51,025 nucleotides of DNA from Sulfuritalea sp. (GCA_021738105.1 JAIPCS010000004.1:1-51025); one strand, 5' to 3'; shown: positions 27,250 to 36,971, counted from the first letter of the stretch. Program-made: numbers and translations. Notes: a model not told the origin generated them from the sequence alone.

Positions 27250-28185
27250 ATGAAATTTGCTCTCGTCTTTCCCGGTCAGGGATCCCAGACTCTTGGCATG
27301 ATGGCTACCTATGGCGACGCACCGGTGATTCGTGCGACATTTGATGAGGCGTCCACCGCGCTGGGCCGCGATTTATGGGCGCTTGTTGTTGACGGTCCTG
27401 CAGAGGCTTTGAATCAGACGGTCAATACTCAACCGTTGATGCTTACTGCGGGAATTGCCGTGTATCGCCTCTGGCGGGAGAAGGGCGGTGCGAGCCCCTC
27501 GCTGATGGCCGGGCACAGTCTTGGTGAATATTCGGCACTGGTGGCGGCAGGGGTGCTGCAATTGCAGGATGCCGTCACTTTGGTGGAACTGCGTGCGAAA
27601 GCAATGCAAGCGGCGGTTCCAGCCGGCGAGGGTGCAATGGCGGCAGTGATGGGACTGGATGCTGCGGCCGTGATCGAAGCCTGCGCCCAGGCAGCTCAGG
27701 GACAGGTCGTGCAGGCGGTTAATTTCAACGAACCCAGGCAGACCGTGATAGCCGGTCATAAAGCTGCAGTCGAAAGAACGGCTGAACTGGTTAAGGGAAT
27801 GGGGGCCAAGCGTGCTTTGCTGCTGCCTGTTTCAGCGCCATTTCATTGCTCCCTGATGCAGCCGGCAGCCGAAGCCTTGCAGGTCCGGTTAGCGGAGATG
27901 GTTCTGGATATACCTCAGATTCCAGTGATCAATAATGTCGATGTGGCAATAGTCTCCGATCCGGCCGCAATCAAAGAAGCGTTGATGGGCCAGGCCGCCT
28001 CTCCGGTACGTTGGGTCGAAACCATGCAGGCGATGCAGTCTGCAGGGGTGACCCGCGTCCTTGAATGCGGTCCCGGCAAGGTATTGTCCGGACTGGTCAA
28101 GCGTTGCGTAGAAGGAGTTGAAGGTACGGCCATGAATGATCTGGCCAGCTTGGAAACAGCAATGCAATCGATCAAGGGAGATTGA
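27250..28185 (+). CDS. fabD: Malonyl-CoA:ACP transacylase
   Basis: Loads malonate on to AcpP for fatty acid elongation. 311 residues. Seen: FVFPGQGSQ-type start (ALVFPGQGSQTLGMM), nucleophile Ser90 in AGHSLGEYSAL, the TQPLMLTAG region, and His199 in VSAPFHCSLM. Follows fabH by 17 bases; its stop lies 2 bases before the fabG GTG start. Confidence 0.97.
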   Translation: MKFALVFPGQGSQTLGMMATYGDAPVIRATFDEASTALGRDLWALVVDGPAEALNQTVNTQPLMLTAGIAVYRLWREKGGASPSLMAGHSLGEYSALVAAGVLQLQDAVTLVELRAKAMQAAVPAGEGAMAAVMGLDAAAVIEACAQAAQGQVVQAVNFNEPRQTVIAGHKAAVERTAELVKGMGAKRALLLPVSAPFHCSLMQPAAEALQVRLAEMVLDIPQIPVINNVDVAIVSDPAAIKEALMGQAASPVRWVETMQAMQSAGVTRVLECGPGKVLSGLVKRCVEGVEGTAMNDLASLETAMQSIKGD

Positions 28186-28187
28186 GC

Positions 28188-28934
28188 GTGGCAGATTTAA
28201 AAGGGCAAATCGCCTTGGTAACCGGTGCTTCGCGTGGGTTGGGCCGCGCCATTGCCCTCGAACTGGCAGCACAGGGCGCCACAGTCGTGGGCACGGCAAC
28301 AACGGTATCTGGTGCGGCAGGGATTCAGGAAGCGCTGGATGCCGCCAACGTCATCGGATGGGGCGCGACAGTGGATGTTACAGAGGCAGTTGCCTGTGAA
28401 ACATTGATTGCCGAAATCGAAAAGAAATTTGGCCCCGTCTCGATTTTGGTGAATAACGCCGGCATCACCCGGGACAATCTTGCGCTGCGCATGAAAGACG
28501 ACGAATGGGATCTTGTCATCGAGACCAACCTCAAGGCTGTGTTCCGATTGTCGAAACTGGTCATGCGCGGAATGATGAAAGCGCGCTTTGGCCGCATTAT
28601 CAACATCACATCGGTCGTTGGCGAAGCCGGTAATCCCGGTCAGGCGAATTACGCGGCGGCCAAGGCAGGTGTGGCCGGTATGAGTCGCGCCTTGGCGCAA
28701 GAACTTGGCAGTCGCAACATTACGGTCAACTGTGTGGCGCCAGGTTTCATCGATACCGATATGACCAGAGAACTGCCTGAGGCGCAGCGGAATGCTTTAC
28801 TGGCAAAGATTCCTCTGGGCCGCCTCGGACAGGCCGACGAAATTGCAGCTACCGTTGCGTTTCTTGCAACCAAGCGTGCCGGGTACATTACCGGTACCAC
28901 GTTAAATGTGAATGGCGGCATGTACATGGATTGA
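28188..28934 (+). CDS. fabG: 3-oxoacyl-ACP reductase
   Basis: NADPH-dependent reduction of 3-oxoacyl-ACP, an SDR-family enzyme of 248 residues. Seen: nucleotide motif VTGASRGLG (11-19), NNAG at 89-92, catalytic Ser142, Tyr155 and Lys159 (TSVVGEAGNPGQANYAAAK), and the C-terminal GYITGTTLNVNGGMYM. The GTG at 28188 is preceded by GGAG at seven bases; a TTG at 28182 overlapping fabD would add two residues. A terminator-like hairpin follows immediately after the stop. Confidence 0.96.
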   Translation: MADLKGQIALVTGASRGLGRAIALELAAQGATVVGTATTVSGAAGIQEALDAANVIGWGATVDVTEAVACETLIAEIEKKFGPVSILVNNAGITRDNLALRMKDDEWDLVIETNLKAVFRLSKLVMRGMMKARFGRIINITSVVGEAGNPGQANYAAAKAGVAGMSRALAQELGSRNITVNCVAPGFIDTDMTRELPEAQRNALLAKIPLGRLGQADEIAATVAFLATKRAGYITGTTLNVNGGMYMD

Positions 28935-28967
28935 CCGGATAAACCCTCAGGGGTGTCCGGCGTTTTT
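28935..28967 (+). terminator. Terminator between fabG and acpP
   Basis: CCGGA (28935-28939) and TCCGG (28956-28960) enclose ACCC/GGGT pairing and are followed by CGTTTTT. It starts directly at the fabG stop codon. A TAAAAT (28970-28975) just downstream may be the -10 box of a separate acpP promoter, which would fit the high demand for acyl carrier protein; no good -35 box is seen. Confidence 0.6.
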
Positions 28968-29020
28968 GATAAAATAGGCAGGTTTGCATCACCCGATCAA
29001 CTCAGGGAAGGAGCTTCAAG

Positions 29021-29260
29021 ATGGAGAACATCGAACAACGCGTCAAAAAGATCGTCGCCGAGCAACTGGGCGTCAATGAAGCCGACATCAAGAACGAGTC
29101 GAGCTTTGTCGACGATCTAGGTGCGGATTCACTCGATACGGTAGAACTGGTGATGGCGCTTGAAGAAGAGTTCGAGTGCGAAATTCCCGACGAAGACGCG
29201 GAGAAGATCACCACCGTGCAGCAGGCGATCGACTACGTCAACGCCAATATCAAGAAGTAA
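29021..29260 (+). CDS. acpP: Acyl carrier protein
   Basis: A 79-residue acidic helical carrier. The phosphopantetheine serine is Ser37 in [18 protein letters not shown]; the start [18 protein letters not shown] and the end [15 protein letters not shown] are typical. AAGGAG lies nine bases before the ATG. It is charged by AcpS (43175-43552 in this window) and used by FabD, FabH, FabG, FabF and PlsX. Confidence 0.98.
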   Translation: MENIEQRVKKIVAEQLGVNEADIKNESSFVDDLGADSLDTVELVMALEEEFECEIPDEDAEKITTVQQAIDYVNANIKK

Positions 29261-29296
29261 GTTTCCCGCCAGTTTCAATTCTTTCGGAGTTCAATC

Positions 29297-30532
29297 GTGT
29301 CACGACGCCGTGTGGTGGTCACCGGTCTGGGTCTCATCTCGCCGGTTGGTAATAGTGTTCCTGAAGCCTGGGACAATCTGATTGCCGGCAAGAGTGGTAT
29401 CGGGCCCATCACTCGTTTCGACGCGTCGGCCATTTCGGCGAGAATTGCCGGGGAGGTCAAGGATTTTGACGTTGCGGCGTATCTATCGGCCAAAGAAGCA
29501 CGTCGGATGGATACGTTTATCCATTTCGGAATGGCGGCCGGAATTCAGGCATTCCGCGATTCGGGAATCGAGGTCAACGAAGGAAACGCAGATCGTATCG
29601 GTGTGAATATCGGTTCGGGAATCGGCGGTCTGCCGATGATTGAAGATACTCATAACGACTATCTTGCCGGTGGTCCGCGCAAGATATCGCCATTTTTCAT
29701 TCCGGGCACAATAATCAACATGATCTCCGGAAACCTTTCGATCATGCTGGGACTAAAGGGGCCAAATATTGCCGTGGTGACTGCCTGTACCACGGGTTTG
29801 CATGCGATTGGCGTCAGCGCTCGCATGATCGAATACGGCGATGCCGATGTGATGGTCTGTGGTGGTGCCGAAGCTACAATAACGCCACTGGCCGTGGGAG
29901 GCTTTGCTTCGGCGAAGGCTTTATCCACGCGCAACGAAGATCCTGCGACGGCAAGCAGACCGTGGGACAAGGATCGCGACGGCTTCGTACTCGGTGAAGG
30001 TGCAGGGGTCGTGGTGCTTGAAGAGTTCGAGCACGCCAAGGCGCGTGGTGCGACCATCTATGCCGAACTGGCCGGTTTCGGCATGAGCGGGGATGCTTTT
30101 CACATGACAGCGCCGGATACCGATGGTCCGCGTCGAAGTATGGTTAATGCCATGAAAAATGCCGGGGTCAATCCGGATGAAGTCCAGTATGTCAATGCTC
30201 ACGGAACATCGACCCCACTGGGCGATAAAAACGAAACCGAGGCGATAAAACTTGCATTCGGCGTGGATGCCGCCAAAAAACTGGTGGTGAATTCAACCAA
30301 ATCAATGACAGGTCATTTGCTGGGAGGTGCAGGCGGACTCGAGTCAGTAATTACTGTACTTGCCGTGCATCATCAGATTTCTCCGCCGACGATCAACATC
30401 TTCAGTCAGGACCCCGAGTGCGATCTTGACTACTGTGCCAATGTGGCACGACCGATGAAAATCGATGTCGCGCTGAAGAACAACTTTGGTTTCGGCGGCA
30501 CCAACGGTTCACTGGTTTTCCGTCGCGTGTGA
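29297..30532 (+). CDS. fabF: Beta-ketoacyl-ACP synthase II
   Basis: Chain-elongation condensing enzyme, 411 residues. Seen: RRVVVTGLGLISPVGNSV, nucleophile Cys164 in VVTACTTGLHAIG, the first catalytic His in VNAHGTSTPLGD and the second in STKSMTGHLLGGAGG, and the glycine-rich NNFGFGGTNGSLVF end. The start is GTG at 29297 with GGAG seven bases upstream. Confidence 0.97.
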   Translation: MSRRRVVVTGLGLISPVGNSVPEAWDNLIAGKSGIGPITRFDASAISARIAGEVKDFDVAAYLSAKEARRMDTFIHFGMAAGIQAFRDSGIEVNEGNADRIGVNIGSGIGGLPMIEDTHNDYLAGGPRKISPFFIPGTIINMISGNLSIMLGLKGPNIAVVTACTTGLHAIGVSARMIEYGDADVMVCGGAEATITPLAVGGFASAKALSTRNEDPATASRPWDKDRDGFVLGEGAGVVVLEEFEHAKARGATIYAELAGFGMSGDAFHMTAPDTDGPRRSMVNAMKNAGVNPDEVQYVNAHGTSTPLGDKNETEAIKLAFGVDAAKKLVVNSTKSMTGHLLGGAGGLESVITVLAVHHQISPPTINIFSQDPECDLDYCANVARPMKIDVALKNNFGFGGTNGSLVFRRV

Positions 30533-30544
30533 TTTGATGCGGCG

Positions 30545-30967
30545 ATGAAGGCTGTCGCTGCATTAACTGTTTCCATCAAGCAGTCGCCCCGACTGCTTCT
30601 GATTCAATCCGTCGCTCATGCCGTGGCCGGATTGTCGGTGCTGGCGGCAAACATCTCCCCTTGGTTGGCAGTGGTGATTCTGATTGCAATCGGCGCTTCC
30701 TTGGCGCGCCAGGGCAGACAGCAAGAGCTTGAGCGCCTGATTTTTCACGGCGATGGCCGGATTGAAATAGTCGGCTCTGACGAGACGGTGATTGAATCCA
30801 GAATGCATCCGCACACCCTGGTCTGGTCGTTTCTGGTGGTGCTGCTGTATCGGCAAAACAACCGCGTGCGATCAATCGTGCTATTGCCCGACAGTGCTGA
30901 TTATGATGAGCTTCGTCAACTCAGAATCTGGCTGCGATGGCGGCCCAGTGCTGTCATCCAGACTTGA
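30545..30967 (+). CDS. YgfX/CptA-like small membrane protein
   Basis: A 140-residue protein, tentatively YgfX-like. Residues about 15-55 form a two-helix membrane hairpin (LLLIQSVAHAVAGLSVLAA and PWLAVVILIAIGASL), followed by a cytosolic part: RLIFHGDGRIEIVGSDETVIESRMHPHTLVWSF, LVVLLYRQNNRVRSIVLLPDSADYDELRQLRIWLRW. The hydrophobic hairpin and the ending DS.D.DELRQLRIWLRW match the YgfX pattern. YgfX relatives interact with the SdhE assembly factor or with division proteins in E. coli; neither partner is visible here. It follows fabF by 12 bases and is convergent with nadB, an order seen in other Betaproteobacteria. Confidence 0.65.
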   Translation: MKAVAALTVSIKQSPRLLLIQSVAHAVAGLSVLAANISPWLAVVILIAIGASLARQGRQQELERLIFHGDGRIEIVGSDETVIESRMHPHTLVWSFLVVLLYRQNNRVRSIVLLPDSADYDELRQLRIWLRWRPSAVIQT

Positions 30968-30979
30968 TCCGGCGCTGTA

Positions 30980-32572
30980 TCAATTCTGTCGCGGGTGAAG
31001 GACGGTTTCCAGCGCGCGGGGGAGGGTCTCGGGATAATCGCGGCTGAAATGCAGGCCGCGACTTTCATGACGACGTTGCGCGCTTTTTACGATGAGATGA
31101 GCGGTTTGAACCAGATTGCGTAGTTCGATCAGGTCATTGCCAACTCGATAATTTGCGTAGTACTCGTCGATTTCCTTTTCGAGCAGCCGAATGCGGTGTA
31201 ACGCGCGCTCCAGGCGCTTGTTGGTACGAACGATGCCGACGTAATCCCACATGAAGCGACGAAGCTCTGCCCAGTTGTGAGAGATGACGATCTCCTCGTC
31301 GGCATCGCGCACCCGGCTTTCGTCCCACTGCGGAAGATGAGGCAAAGGCTCTACTGGAGCGGCCAGAATATGCTGTGCTGCAGACGCTGAAAACACCACG
31401 CATTCGAGCAACGAATTCGAGGCCAGGCGATTGGCGCCGTGAAGGCCGGTAAAGCTGGTTTCACCCAATGCATAGAGCCCGCTCAAGTCTGTGCGCGCCT
31501 CCAGATCGGTGACGACTCCCCCGCAGGTATAGTGCGCCGCCGGTACCACGGGTATGGGCTCCCGGGTGATGTCGATCCCCAACTGCATACAGCGGGACAG
31601 GATGGTCGGGAAATGTTCGTTCAGAAAGGCGGCAGGCTTGTGTGTCATGTCGAGGAACACACAATCCAGTCCGTGACGTTTCATTTCAAAGTCGATGGCA
31701 CGGGCGACGATGTCGCGTGGCGCAAGCTCCGCGCGATTGTCATGGGTGGGCATGAATCGCGTCCCGTCAGGCAGGCGCAGCAGGCCGCCTTCACCACGCA
31801 GAGCTTCCGAAATAAGGAATGATTTGGCATGGGGATGATACAGACAGGTCGGGTGAAATTGTATGAACTCCATATTCGCTACCCGGCAACCCGCTCGCCA
31901 GGCCATGGCGACGCCGTCTCCCGTGGCAGTGTCAGGGTTGGTTGTATAGAGATATACCTTGCCAGCCCCTCCGGTGGCCAGAGCCGTGTGGCTGGCGCCG
32001 AGCGTTAGCACGCGATCACTGGCGACATCAAGAACATAGGCACCGAGGCAGCGATTGCGAGGCAGGCCAAGTTTGGCTGCCGTAATCAGGTCGACTGCAA
32101 TGTGTCGTTCAAGAATCGTGATGTTGGGGTGGTTTTTTACCTGTTCGGTCAGGGTTTTCTGAACGGCAGTGCCGGTCGCGTCGGCCGCATGAATGATGCG
32201 CCGCTGACCATGCCCCCCTTCGCGCGTAAGGTGGAAGCCTAAAGGCGTGTTGTCTGCCGTGAAGGGGACACCACGGGCAATCAGCCATTCTATGGATTCA
32301 CGACCATGTTCGACGACAAATCGTGTCACAGCCGGATCGCATAGACCGGCTCCAGCCTCCGAAGTATCTCTGATATGGGCGTCAATTGAATCAGTGGGGT
32401 CGAGGACGGCGGCAATACCACCCTGAGCCCAGGCTGAGGCGGAATCGGACAGTGTTTTTTTGGTGACAAGCGCCACGCGACGCGTATCCGCGAGTCTCAA
32501 AGCCAAGGACTGACCCGCCAAGCCGCTGCCAATAACGATGACGTCGAAGGTTTGAACAGCGGCTGAATTCAT
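30980..32572 (-). CDS. nadB: L-aspartate oxidase
   Basis: First step of de novo NAD synthesis: aspartate to iminoaspartate, FAD-dependent, cytoplasmic. 530 residues. Seen: [20 protein letters not shown], the [19 protein letters not shown] motif, [57 protein letters not shown], and [19 protein letters not shown], all shared with NadB and succinate dehydrogenase flavoproteins. The C-terminal helical domain with [25 protein letters not shown] favours NadB over FrdA/SdhA. Divergent from rpoE. Confidence 0.95.
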   Translation of the reverse strand: MNSAAVQTFDVIVIGSGLAGQSLALRLADTRRVALVTKKTLSDSASAWAQGGIAAVLDPTDSIDAHIRDTSEAGAGLCDPAVTRFVVEHGRESIEWLIARGVPFTADNTPLGFHLTREGGHGQRRIIHAADATGTAVQKTLTEQVKNHPNITILERHIAVDLITAAKLGLPRNRCLGAYVLDVASDRVLTLGASHTALATGGAGKVYLYTTNPDTATGDGVAMAWRAGCRVANMEFIQFHPTCLYHPHAKSFLISEALRGEGGLLRLPDGTRFMPTHDNRAELAPRDIVARAIDFEMKRHGLDCVFLDMTHKPAAFLNEHFPTILSRCMQLGIDITREPIPVVPAAHYTCGGVVTDLEARTDLSGLYALGETSFTGLHGANRLASNSLLECVVFSASAAQHILAAPVEPLPHLPQWDESRVRDADEEIVISHNWAELRRFMWDYVGIVRTNKRLERALHRIRLLEKEIDEYYANYRVGNDLIELRNLVQTAHLIVKSAQRRHESRGLHFSRDYPETLPRALETVLHPRQN

Positions 32573-32689
32573 GGTGCCGGACTATATCACTGCTCAGGGT
32601 ACGGAACTATTTCGAAGGCAAGGGGTCAGTGTCGGCAAAGGTTGTGTGCATTCACAACCCGCTCTGTGAGGAAAGTGGGCTAAGAGGCT

Positions 32690-32698
32690 TGTTATACT
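32690..32698 (+). promoter_or_regulatory. Extended -10 promoter candidate for rpoE
   Basis: TGTTATACT matches the extended -10 pattern TGnTATAAT, 56 bases before the rpoE start and in the gap with divergent nadB. No clear -35 box, which extended -10 promoters can lack. A sigma-E-type autoregulatory promoter was not recognised with confidence. Confidence 0.4.
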
Positions 32699-32754
32699 CG
32701 CTTGCGGTCAATTTCGAGCCGCGCATTTTTTGGCGAAAGCAAACACCAAGGCCC

Positions 32755-33354
32755 ATGGGAGATCGCGAAACAGACCGAATATTGGTCGAGCGTGTGCAGA
32801 CGGGTGACAAGCAGGCTTTTGGTCTGCTGGTTGCGAAATACCAGCGCAAGCTCGCGCGTCTGGTATCGCGCATGGTGCGTGATTCAGCTGAAGTGGAGGA
32901 TATTGTTCAGGACAGTTTCATTCGAGCTTACCGGGCATTACCTGGCTTTCGGAACGAAAGTGCCTTCTACACATGGCTATACCGGATTGGAGTCAATACC
33001 GCGAAGAACTGGCTCATCACTCATGGCCGGCGGGCTTCAGCAACCAGTGGAGTAGATGCTGAAGCGGCAGAAGGCTATGACGACTCCGATCTGCTTCGAG
33101 ACAACGACACCCCCGAGCGATTGTTGATGACCAAACAGATCGGCCAGACGGTAAATTCGGCGATGGAGGCTTTGCCGGAGGAATTGCGCACCGCAATAAC
33201 ACTACGGGAAATTGAAGGTTTGTCGTATGAGGAAATTGCACAAGTCATGGATTGTCCGATTGGAACCGTGCGTTCGAGGATATTCCGGGCGCGCGATGCG
33301 ATCTCGGCGAAATTGAAGCCCATGTTGGATACAGCTCCGGACAAGAGGTGGTGA
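32755..33354 (+). CDS. rpoE: Envelope-stress sigma factor RpoE/AlgU
   Basis: ECF sigma factor, 199 residues. Seen: region 2 (AFGLLVAKYQRKLARLVSRMVRDSAEVEDIVQDSFIRAYRAL and FYTWLYRIGVNTAKNWL) and region 4 (LPEELRTAITLREIEGLSYEEIAQVMDCPIGTVRSRIFRARDAI). The start ATG at 32755 gives MGDRETDRILVERVQ; 42 upstream in-frame codons are not part of the family. Followed after 4 bases by its anti-sigma factor gene, then rseB, rseC and mucD, the classical order. Confidence 0.96.
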   Translation: MGDRETDRILVERVQTGDKQAFGLLVAKYQRKLARLVSRMVRDSAEVEDIVQDSFIRAYRALPGFRNESAFYTWLYRIGVNTAKNWLITHGRRASATSGVDAEAAEGYDDSDLLRDNDTPERLLMTKQIGQTVNSAMEALPEELRTAITLREIEGLSYEEIAQVMDCPIGTVRSRIFRARDAISAKLKPMLDTAPDKRW

Positions 33355-33358
33355 ACAA

Positions 33359-33865
33359 ATGAAGACACGAATTTCGGCGTTGATGGATGGGGAACTCGAA
33401 GACCACGAGCTTTCCGAAACTCTGCGTGCTTTGCGCAAGAGTGAACACCTGCGGAGCCAATGGTGCGACGGTCATTTGGTCGGTGCTGCGTTACGCAGGG
33501 AACGCAAGCTCGATATTGATGTCGTTTCCCGAGTGATGTCGGCAATTGATCTGGAACCTACCGTGATGGCCCCTGCAAACAGGCGTGTTCATGACTGGCA
33601 ACGTCCAGCGCTCGCACTTGCGGCTTCGGTCGCTGGCGTCACCCTGGTCGTTTGGTTGGCGCTTGCTCCTGGTGAGAAAGGTAAAACGGACTTCAGGGAG
33701 ATGGCAGTTGCCAAGAAAGAAGTTCTAGTGGCGCGCTCACAGGAAAAGTCCACACCGCGCTTGCAGGAGTATTTGGTAGCCCATCAGGCTTATGCGCCGG
33801 GCGGTGCGATGGTTGGCGGTGCCCGTAACATTCGTACGGTTGCTGCATCAGGTGAGGGTCACTGA
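33359..33865 (+). CDS. rseA: Anti-sigma-E factor RseA/MucA
   Basis: A 168-residue single-pass inner-membrane anti-sigma factor. Residues 1-80 hold the RseA N-terminal sigma-binding domain (KTRISALMDGELEDHELSETLRALRKSEHLRSQW, with WCDGHLVGAALR), the helix near 85-105 (ALALAASVAGVTLVVWLAL) spans the membrane, and the rest is periplasmic where DegS-type and RseP-type proteases would cut. Its stop shares a base with the rseB start (TGATGG context), implying translational coupling. Confidence 0.9.
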   Translation: MKTRISALMDGELEDHELSETLRALRKSEHLRSQWCDGHLVGAALRRERKLDIDVVSRVMSAIDLEPTVMAPANRRVHDWQRPALALAASVAGVTLVVWLALAPGEKGKTDFREMAVAKKEVLVARSQEKSTPRLQEYLVAHQAYAPGGAMVGGARNIRTVAASGEGH

Positions 33866-34824
33866 TGGTTGGTGTCGGCGCCATCCGATTGCTGGTGTTG
33901 GCGTCATTTCTGACGCCTGCCCTGGTACAGGCAGAGGATGGTCTTGCCTTACTGCAGAGAATCGCACAGGGATCGAGACAACTGACTTACAGCGGGACGT
34001 TTGTCTATCGCAGCGGCGGACAAGTGGATACCTCGCGAATCGCCCACGCCTTGACCGACGGCGTCGAGATGGAGCGTATCGAAGCGCTTGACGGCAGTCC
34101 GCGCGAGGTGCTTCGTGTCGGAGGGCAGGTCCGGTGTTTCTTTCCGGAAGAGCAGCTCGTCATTATTGAGAATAGATCGACTCAACGCGGCTTTCCGGCC
34201 TTGCTTCCTGTTGGTCTCGGTTCTCTGCCGGATCATTATTCAATCAGCAGCGGTGGCCAGGGGCGCGTTGCAGGACTGACGAGCCAGGCAGTAAATCTTG
34301 AGCCTCGGGATGGTTTGCGTTACGGCCACCAATTCTGGATGGATGCATCGAGTGGATTGTTACTCAAGGCGAACATGATTAGTGAGCGAGGGGAAATTCT
34401 GGAGTCTTTCGCGTTCACCGAGGTCAAGGTGGGAGGGCCTCTTCAGGCTGAGGCGTTGAAACCCCGTTTCAATAGTGAACGTGTGCGCGTGCAGCAGGTG
34501 CATGCGACCGAGGTAAAAACCGACAATACGGGCTGGATCTTTCGCAACCAATTGCCCGGATTCCACAAGATCGCAGCCATGAGGCGACAAACCACGCGCG
34601 AGAATCCTGAAAGCTTGCATGTCGTGTTCTCCGATGGGCTGGCGTCAATATCAGTATTTATTGAGTCAGGCGGAGCATTGGATGAGGCAAACAAGGTGAC
34701 AACGGTGGGTCCGGTCAATGTGTACCGGCGTCAATTGGGAGCGTATCGGCTGGTAGTCATGGGCGAAGTCCCGGCGCTCGCCGTCAAGCAACTGGCTGAG
34801 GGCATCGAACGGAGGTCAAGATGA
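33865..34824 (+). CDS. rseB: Sigma-E regulatory protein RseB/MucB
   Basis: A 319-residue periplasmic protein that binds RseA and shields it from cleavage; senses lipoprotein/LPS signals. A signal peptide is present (IRLLVLASFLTPALVQA). Seen: GLALLQRIAQGSRQLTYSGTFVYRSGGQVDTSRI, MERIEALDGSPREVLRVGGQVRCFFPEEQLV, and the second domain with GWIFRNQLPGFHKIAAMRR and VVFSDGLASISVFIE, matching MucB/RseB. Overlaps rseA and rseC by 1 and 4 bases. Confidence 0.95.
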   Translation: MVGVGAIRLLVLASFLTPALVQAEDGLALLQRIAQGSRQLTYSGTFVYRSGGQVDTSRIAHALTDGVEMERIEALDGSPREVLRVGGQVRCFFPEEQLVIIENRSTQRGFPALLPVGLGSLPDHYSISSGGQGRVAGLTSQAVNLEPRDGLRYGHQFWMDASSGLLLKANMISERGEILESFAFTEVKVGGPLQAEALKPRFNSERVRVQQVHATEVKTDNTGWIFRNQLPGFHKIAAMRRQTTRENPESLHVVFSDGLASISVFIESGGALDEANKVTTVGPVNVYRRQLGAYRLVVMGEVPALAVKQLAEGIERRSR

Positions 34825-35267
34825 GCCAGTGTGACGCAATCGTCGTCGAGGCGTCGGGCGAGCAGGTTTGGGTTGAGGTTCCGCAACGCGCTTCCGCTTG
34901 CAGCAATTGCCAGACTCCGGAGGCTTGTCAGGATAGCCTGCTTGGATTGCGTTCAGGCCCGCGGCGCTATCGACTGGACAATGTGATCGGCGCGCAGGTC
35001 GGCGATCATGTTCAACTGACTGTTGCCGAAGGTGTACTGTGGCACGCTTCATTGGCTTCCTATGTGCTGCCAGTCCTGCTTGCGATTTTCGGCGCGGCAA
35101 TCGGACAGTCGTTGGCGGGGGATCTGCTTGCTGTGCTGGGAACGGTGGTCGGACTGGGCTGCGGGCTGGCGCTCTTGCGCATCCTCGAGTTGCGTGTCCG
35201 ATATGTGAACAATCCCTACTCACTGCAAATTCAATCCAATACCGTAAATATCAAGGATCCAACATGA
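34821..35267 (+). CDS. rseC: SoxR-reducing/RseC family protein
   Basis: A 148-residue membrane protein of the RseC/MucC family. Seen: an N-terminal cytosolic segment with a cysteine group (Cys27, Cys30, Cys36 in ACSNCQTPEAC, possibly metal or Fe-S binding), the conserved GDHVQLTVAEGVLWHASLASYVLPVLLAI, and two membrane helices (about 75-95 and 100-120). Its C-terminal codons overlap the mucD start by 4 bases. Confidence 0.9.
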   Translation: MSQCDAIVVEASGEQVWVEVPQRASACSNCQTPEACQDSLLGLRSGPRRYRLDNVIGAQVGDHVQLTVAEGVLWHASLASYVLPVLLAIFGAAIGQSLAGDLLAVLGTVVGLGCGLALLRILELRVRYVNNPYSLQIQSNTVNIKDPT

Positions 35268-36697
35268 AGAAGCATCTCATCGCCTTGGCTTTTGTTTTTT
35301 CTTCCCTGATTTCAATTTCCGCGCAGGCTCGTGATTTGCCTGACTTCACGGAGTTGGTGGAGCAGCAGGGTGCCGCCGTGGTGAATATCAGCACGACTCA
35401 GGTGATAAAGGGGCGTCGAGGTGGTCATCCGTTTCCGTTCGATGGCGACGAAGATGCACAGGAGCTTTTGCGCCGCTTCTTTCCCGGCCAGATTCCCAAT
35501 ATTCCGGGCATGCCGCAGGAGTTCAAGAACCGTTCCCTGGGCTCCGGCTTCATTGTCGGTGCCGACGGCCATATTCTGACCAATGCTCATGTCGTCGCCG
35601 GGGCTGACGAGGTGCTGGTCAAGCTGTCAGACAAGCGGGAATTCAAAGCCCGGGTGCTGGGGGCTGACAAGCGCACCGATGTGGCACTGATCAAGATTGA
35701 TGCCAGCAATTTGCAGGTGGCCAGACTGGGCGATTCGTCCAAGATCAAGGTTGGTGAGTGGGTCGTGGCAATCGGTTCACCTTTCGGTTTCGAAAATACC
35801 GTGACCGCCGGCATCGTCAGCGCAACGGGACGTTCGCTGACTCACGAGAATTACGTTCCGTTCATCCAGACAGATGTGGCAATCAATCCGGGTAATTCCG
35901 GCGGTCCGCTTTTCAACATGAAAGGCGAAGTAATCGGTATTAATTCGCAGATATATTCTCGATCCGGCGGTTCCATGGGCCTGTCATTTGCGATTCCCAT
36001 CGATCTTGCCGTGGATATCCAGAAGCAGCTCAAGGAAAAGGGCAAAGTCAGTCGCGGTCGTCTCGGTATTGGTATCCAGGATGTCAACAAAGAACTGGCG
36101 GAGTCTTTCAAGCTTTCAAAGCCACAGGGTGCACTGGTTGCTTCGGTAGAAAAAGGGGCAGCAGCTGACAAAGCAGGTATGAAAGTCGGCGATATCATTC
36201 TGAAATTCGATGGCAAGACGGTAGGCGTGTCCGGCGAACTGCCCCGAATGGTTGGATCCACCCGACCGGGTACAAAAGTCGTCGTTCAGGTTTGGCGAAA
36301 CGGAGGAAATCTGGATTTGGCGGTCACGGTGGGTGCTATTCCTGATGATGAAGACGATCCGCACCATCCGGCATCCAAGGAAAAGTCGGCTGAACCGGCG
36401 GCTGCGAACAGGCTAGGCCTGGTTTTGGCCGTGCCGACGGCGGGGCAGAAGAGAGCACTGGGTATCCGACATGGTTTGATTGTTGAGGAAGTCAGAAACG
36501 CAGGTACGCGCACCGAGCTGCGATCTGGAGACATCATCCTTTCGGTGATTGCCAAAGGGCGTCAGACCGATGTTGGCTCGGTCAGCCAGTTCAACGATCT
36601 GCTCCAGGGCGTCGATAAAAGCTCAACGATTACGCTGCTGGTGCGACGGGGTAGTTCGCAGACCTTCATCACCATCAAGGGGATCAGTGATAAATAG
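35264..36697 (+). CDS. mucD: Periplasmic Do-type serine protease (MucD/DegP)
   Basis: A 477-residue exported protease-chaperone at the end of the sigma-E regulatory genes, the position of mucD. Seen: signal peptide (KKHLIALAFVFSSLISISA, cut after AQA); catalytic His109 (LTNAHVV), Asp139 (RTDVALI) and Ser212 (NPGNSGGPL); PDZ1 with GRLGIGIQDVNKELAESF; PDZ2 with GLIVEEVRNAGTRTELRSGDIILSV. Start ATG at 35264 is within the rseC stop. Degrades misfolded envelope proteins. A second, frameshifted paralogue is at 47846. Confidence 0.95.
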   Translation: MKKHLIALAFVFSSLISISAQARDLPDFTELVEQQGAAVVNISTTQVIKGRRGGHPFPFDGDEDAQELLRRFFPGQIPNIPGMPQEFKNRSLGSGFIVGADGHILTNAHVVAGADEVLVKLSDKREFKARVLGADKRTDVALIKIDASNLQVARLGDSSKIKVGEWVVAIGSPFGFENTVTAGIVSATGRSLTHENYVPFIQTDVAINPGNSGGPLFNMKGEVIGINSQIYSRSGGSMGLSFAIPIDLAVDIQKQLKEKGKVSRGRLGIGIQDVNKELAESFKLSKPQGALVASVEKGAAADKAGMKVGDIILKFDGKTVGVSGELPRMVGSTRPGTKVVVQVWRNGGNLDLAVTVGAIPDDEDDPHHPASKEKSAEPAAANRLGLVLAVPTAGQKRALGIRHGLIVEEVRNAGTRTELRSGDIILSVIAKGRQTDVGSVSQFNDLLQGVDKSSTITLLVRRGSSQTFITIKGISDK

Positions 36698-36971
36698 ACT
36701 TACTGGTGATCCGTCTTTACCTTTGTTGCAGCTTTTCAGCCGTGACTACTGCCATTTATGCCACGACATGCTTGCTGCGCTTAAAGTTTTGCGCAGCGAG
36801 CCTGAGGTTGCCTATTTCGACATTGTCGTGACAGATGTAGATGCCGATCCACAGTTGGTTGCCAAGTACGATGAATTGGTACCTGTTCTGGTCGATAAAG
36901 ACGGTCATGAACTCTGTCACTACTTTCTCGATACGGTGAAAGTACGTGAGTATTTGAGTGCTTTCCGGTAA
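36687..36971 (+). CDS. Glutaredoxin-like thiol protein
   Basis: A 94-residue glutaredoxin-family protein (the short DUF836 group). Seen: LLQLFSRDYCHLCHDMLAAL with the CHLC redox motif, VDADPQLVAKYDELVPVLVDKDG with the cis-proline, and ELCHYFLDTVKVREYL. The start is GTG at 36687, inside the end of mucD (11-base overlap), with a GGGG Shine-Dalgarno four to five bases upstream, so it is translationally coupled to mucD. Such a gene at the end of mucD is common in Betaproteobacteria; its client is unknown. Confidence 0.85.
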   Translation: MINRLTGDPSLPLLQLFSRDYCHLCHDMLAALKVLRSEPEVAYFDIVVTDVDADPQLVAKYDELVPVLVDKDGHELCHYFLDTVKVREYLSAFR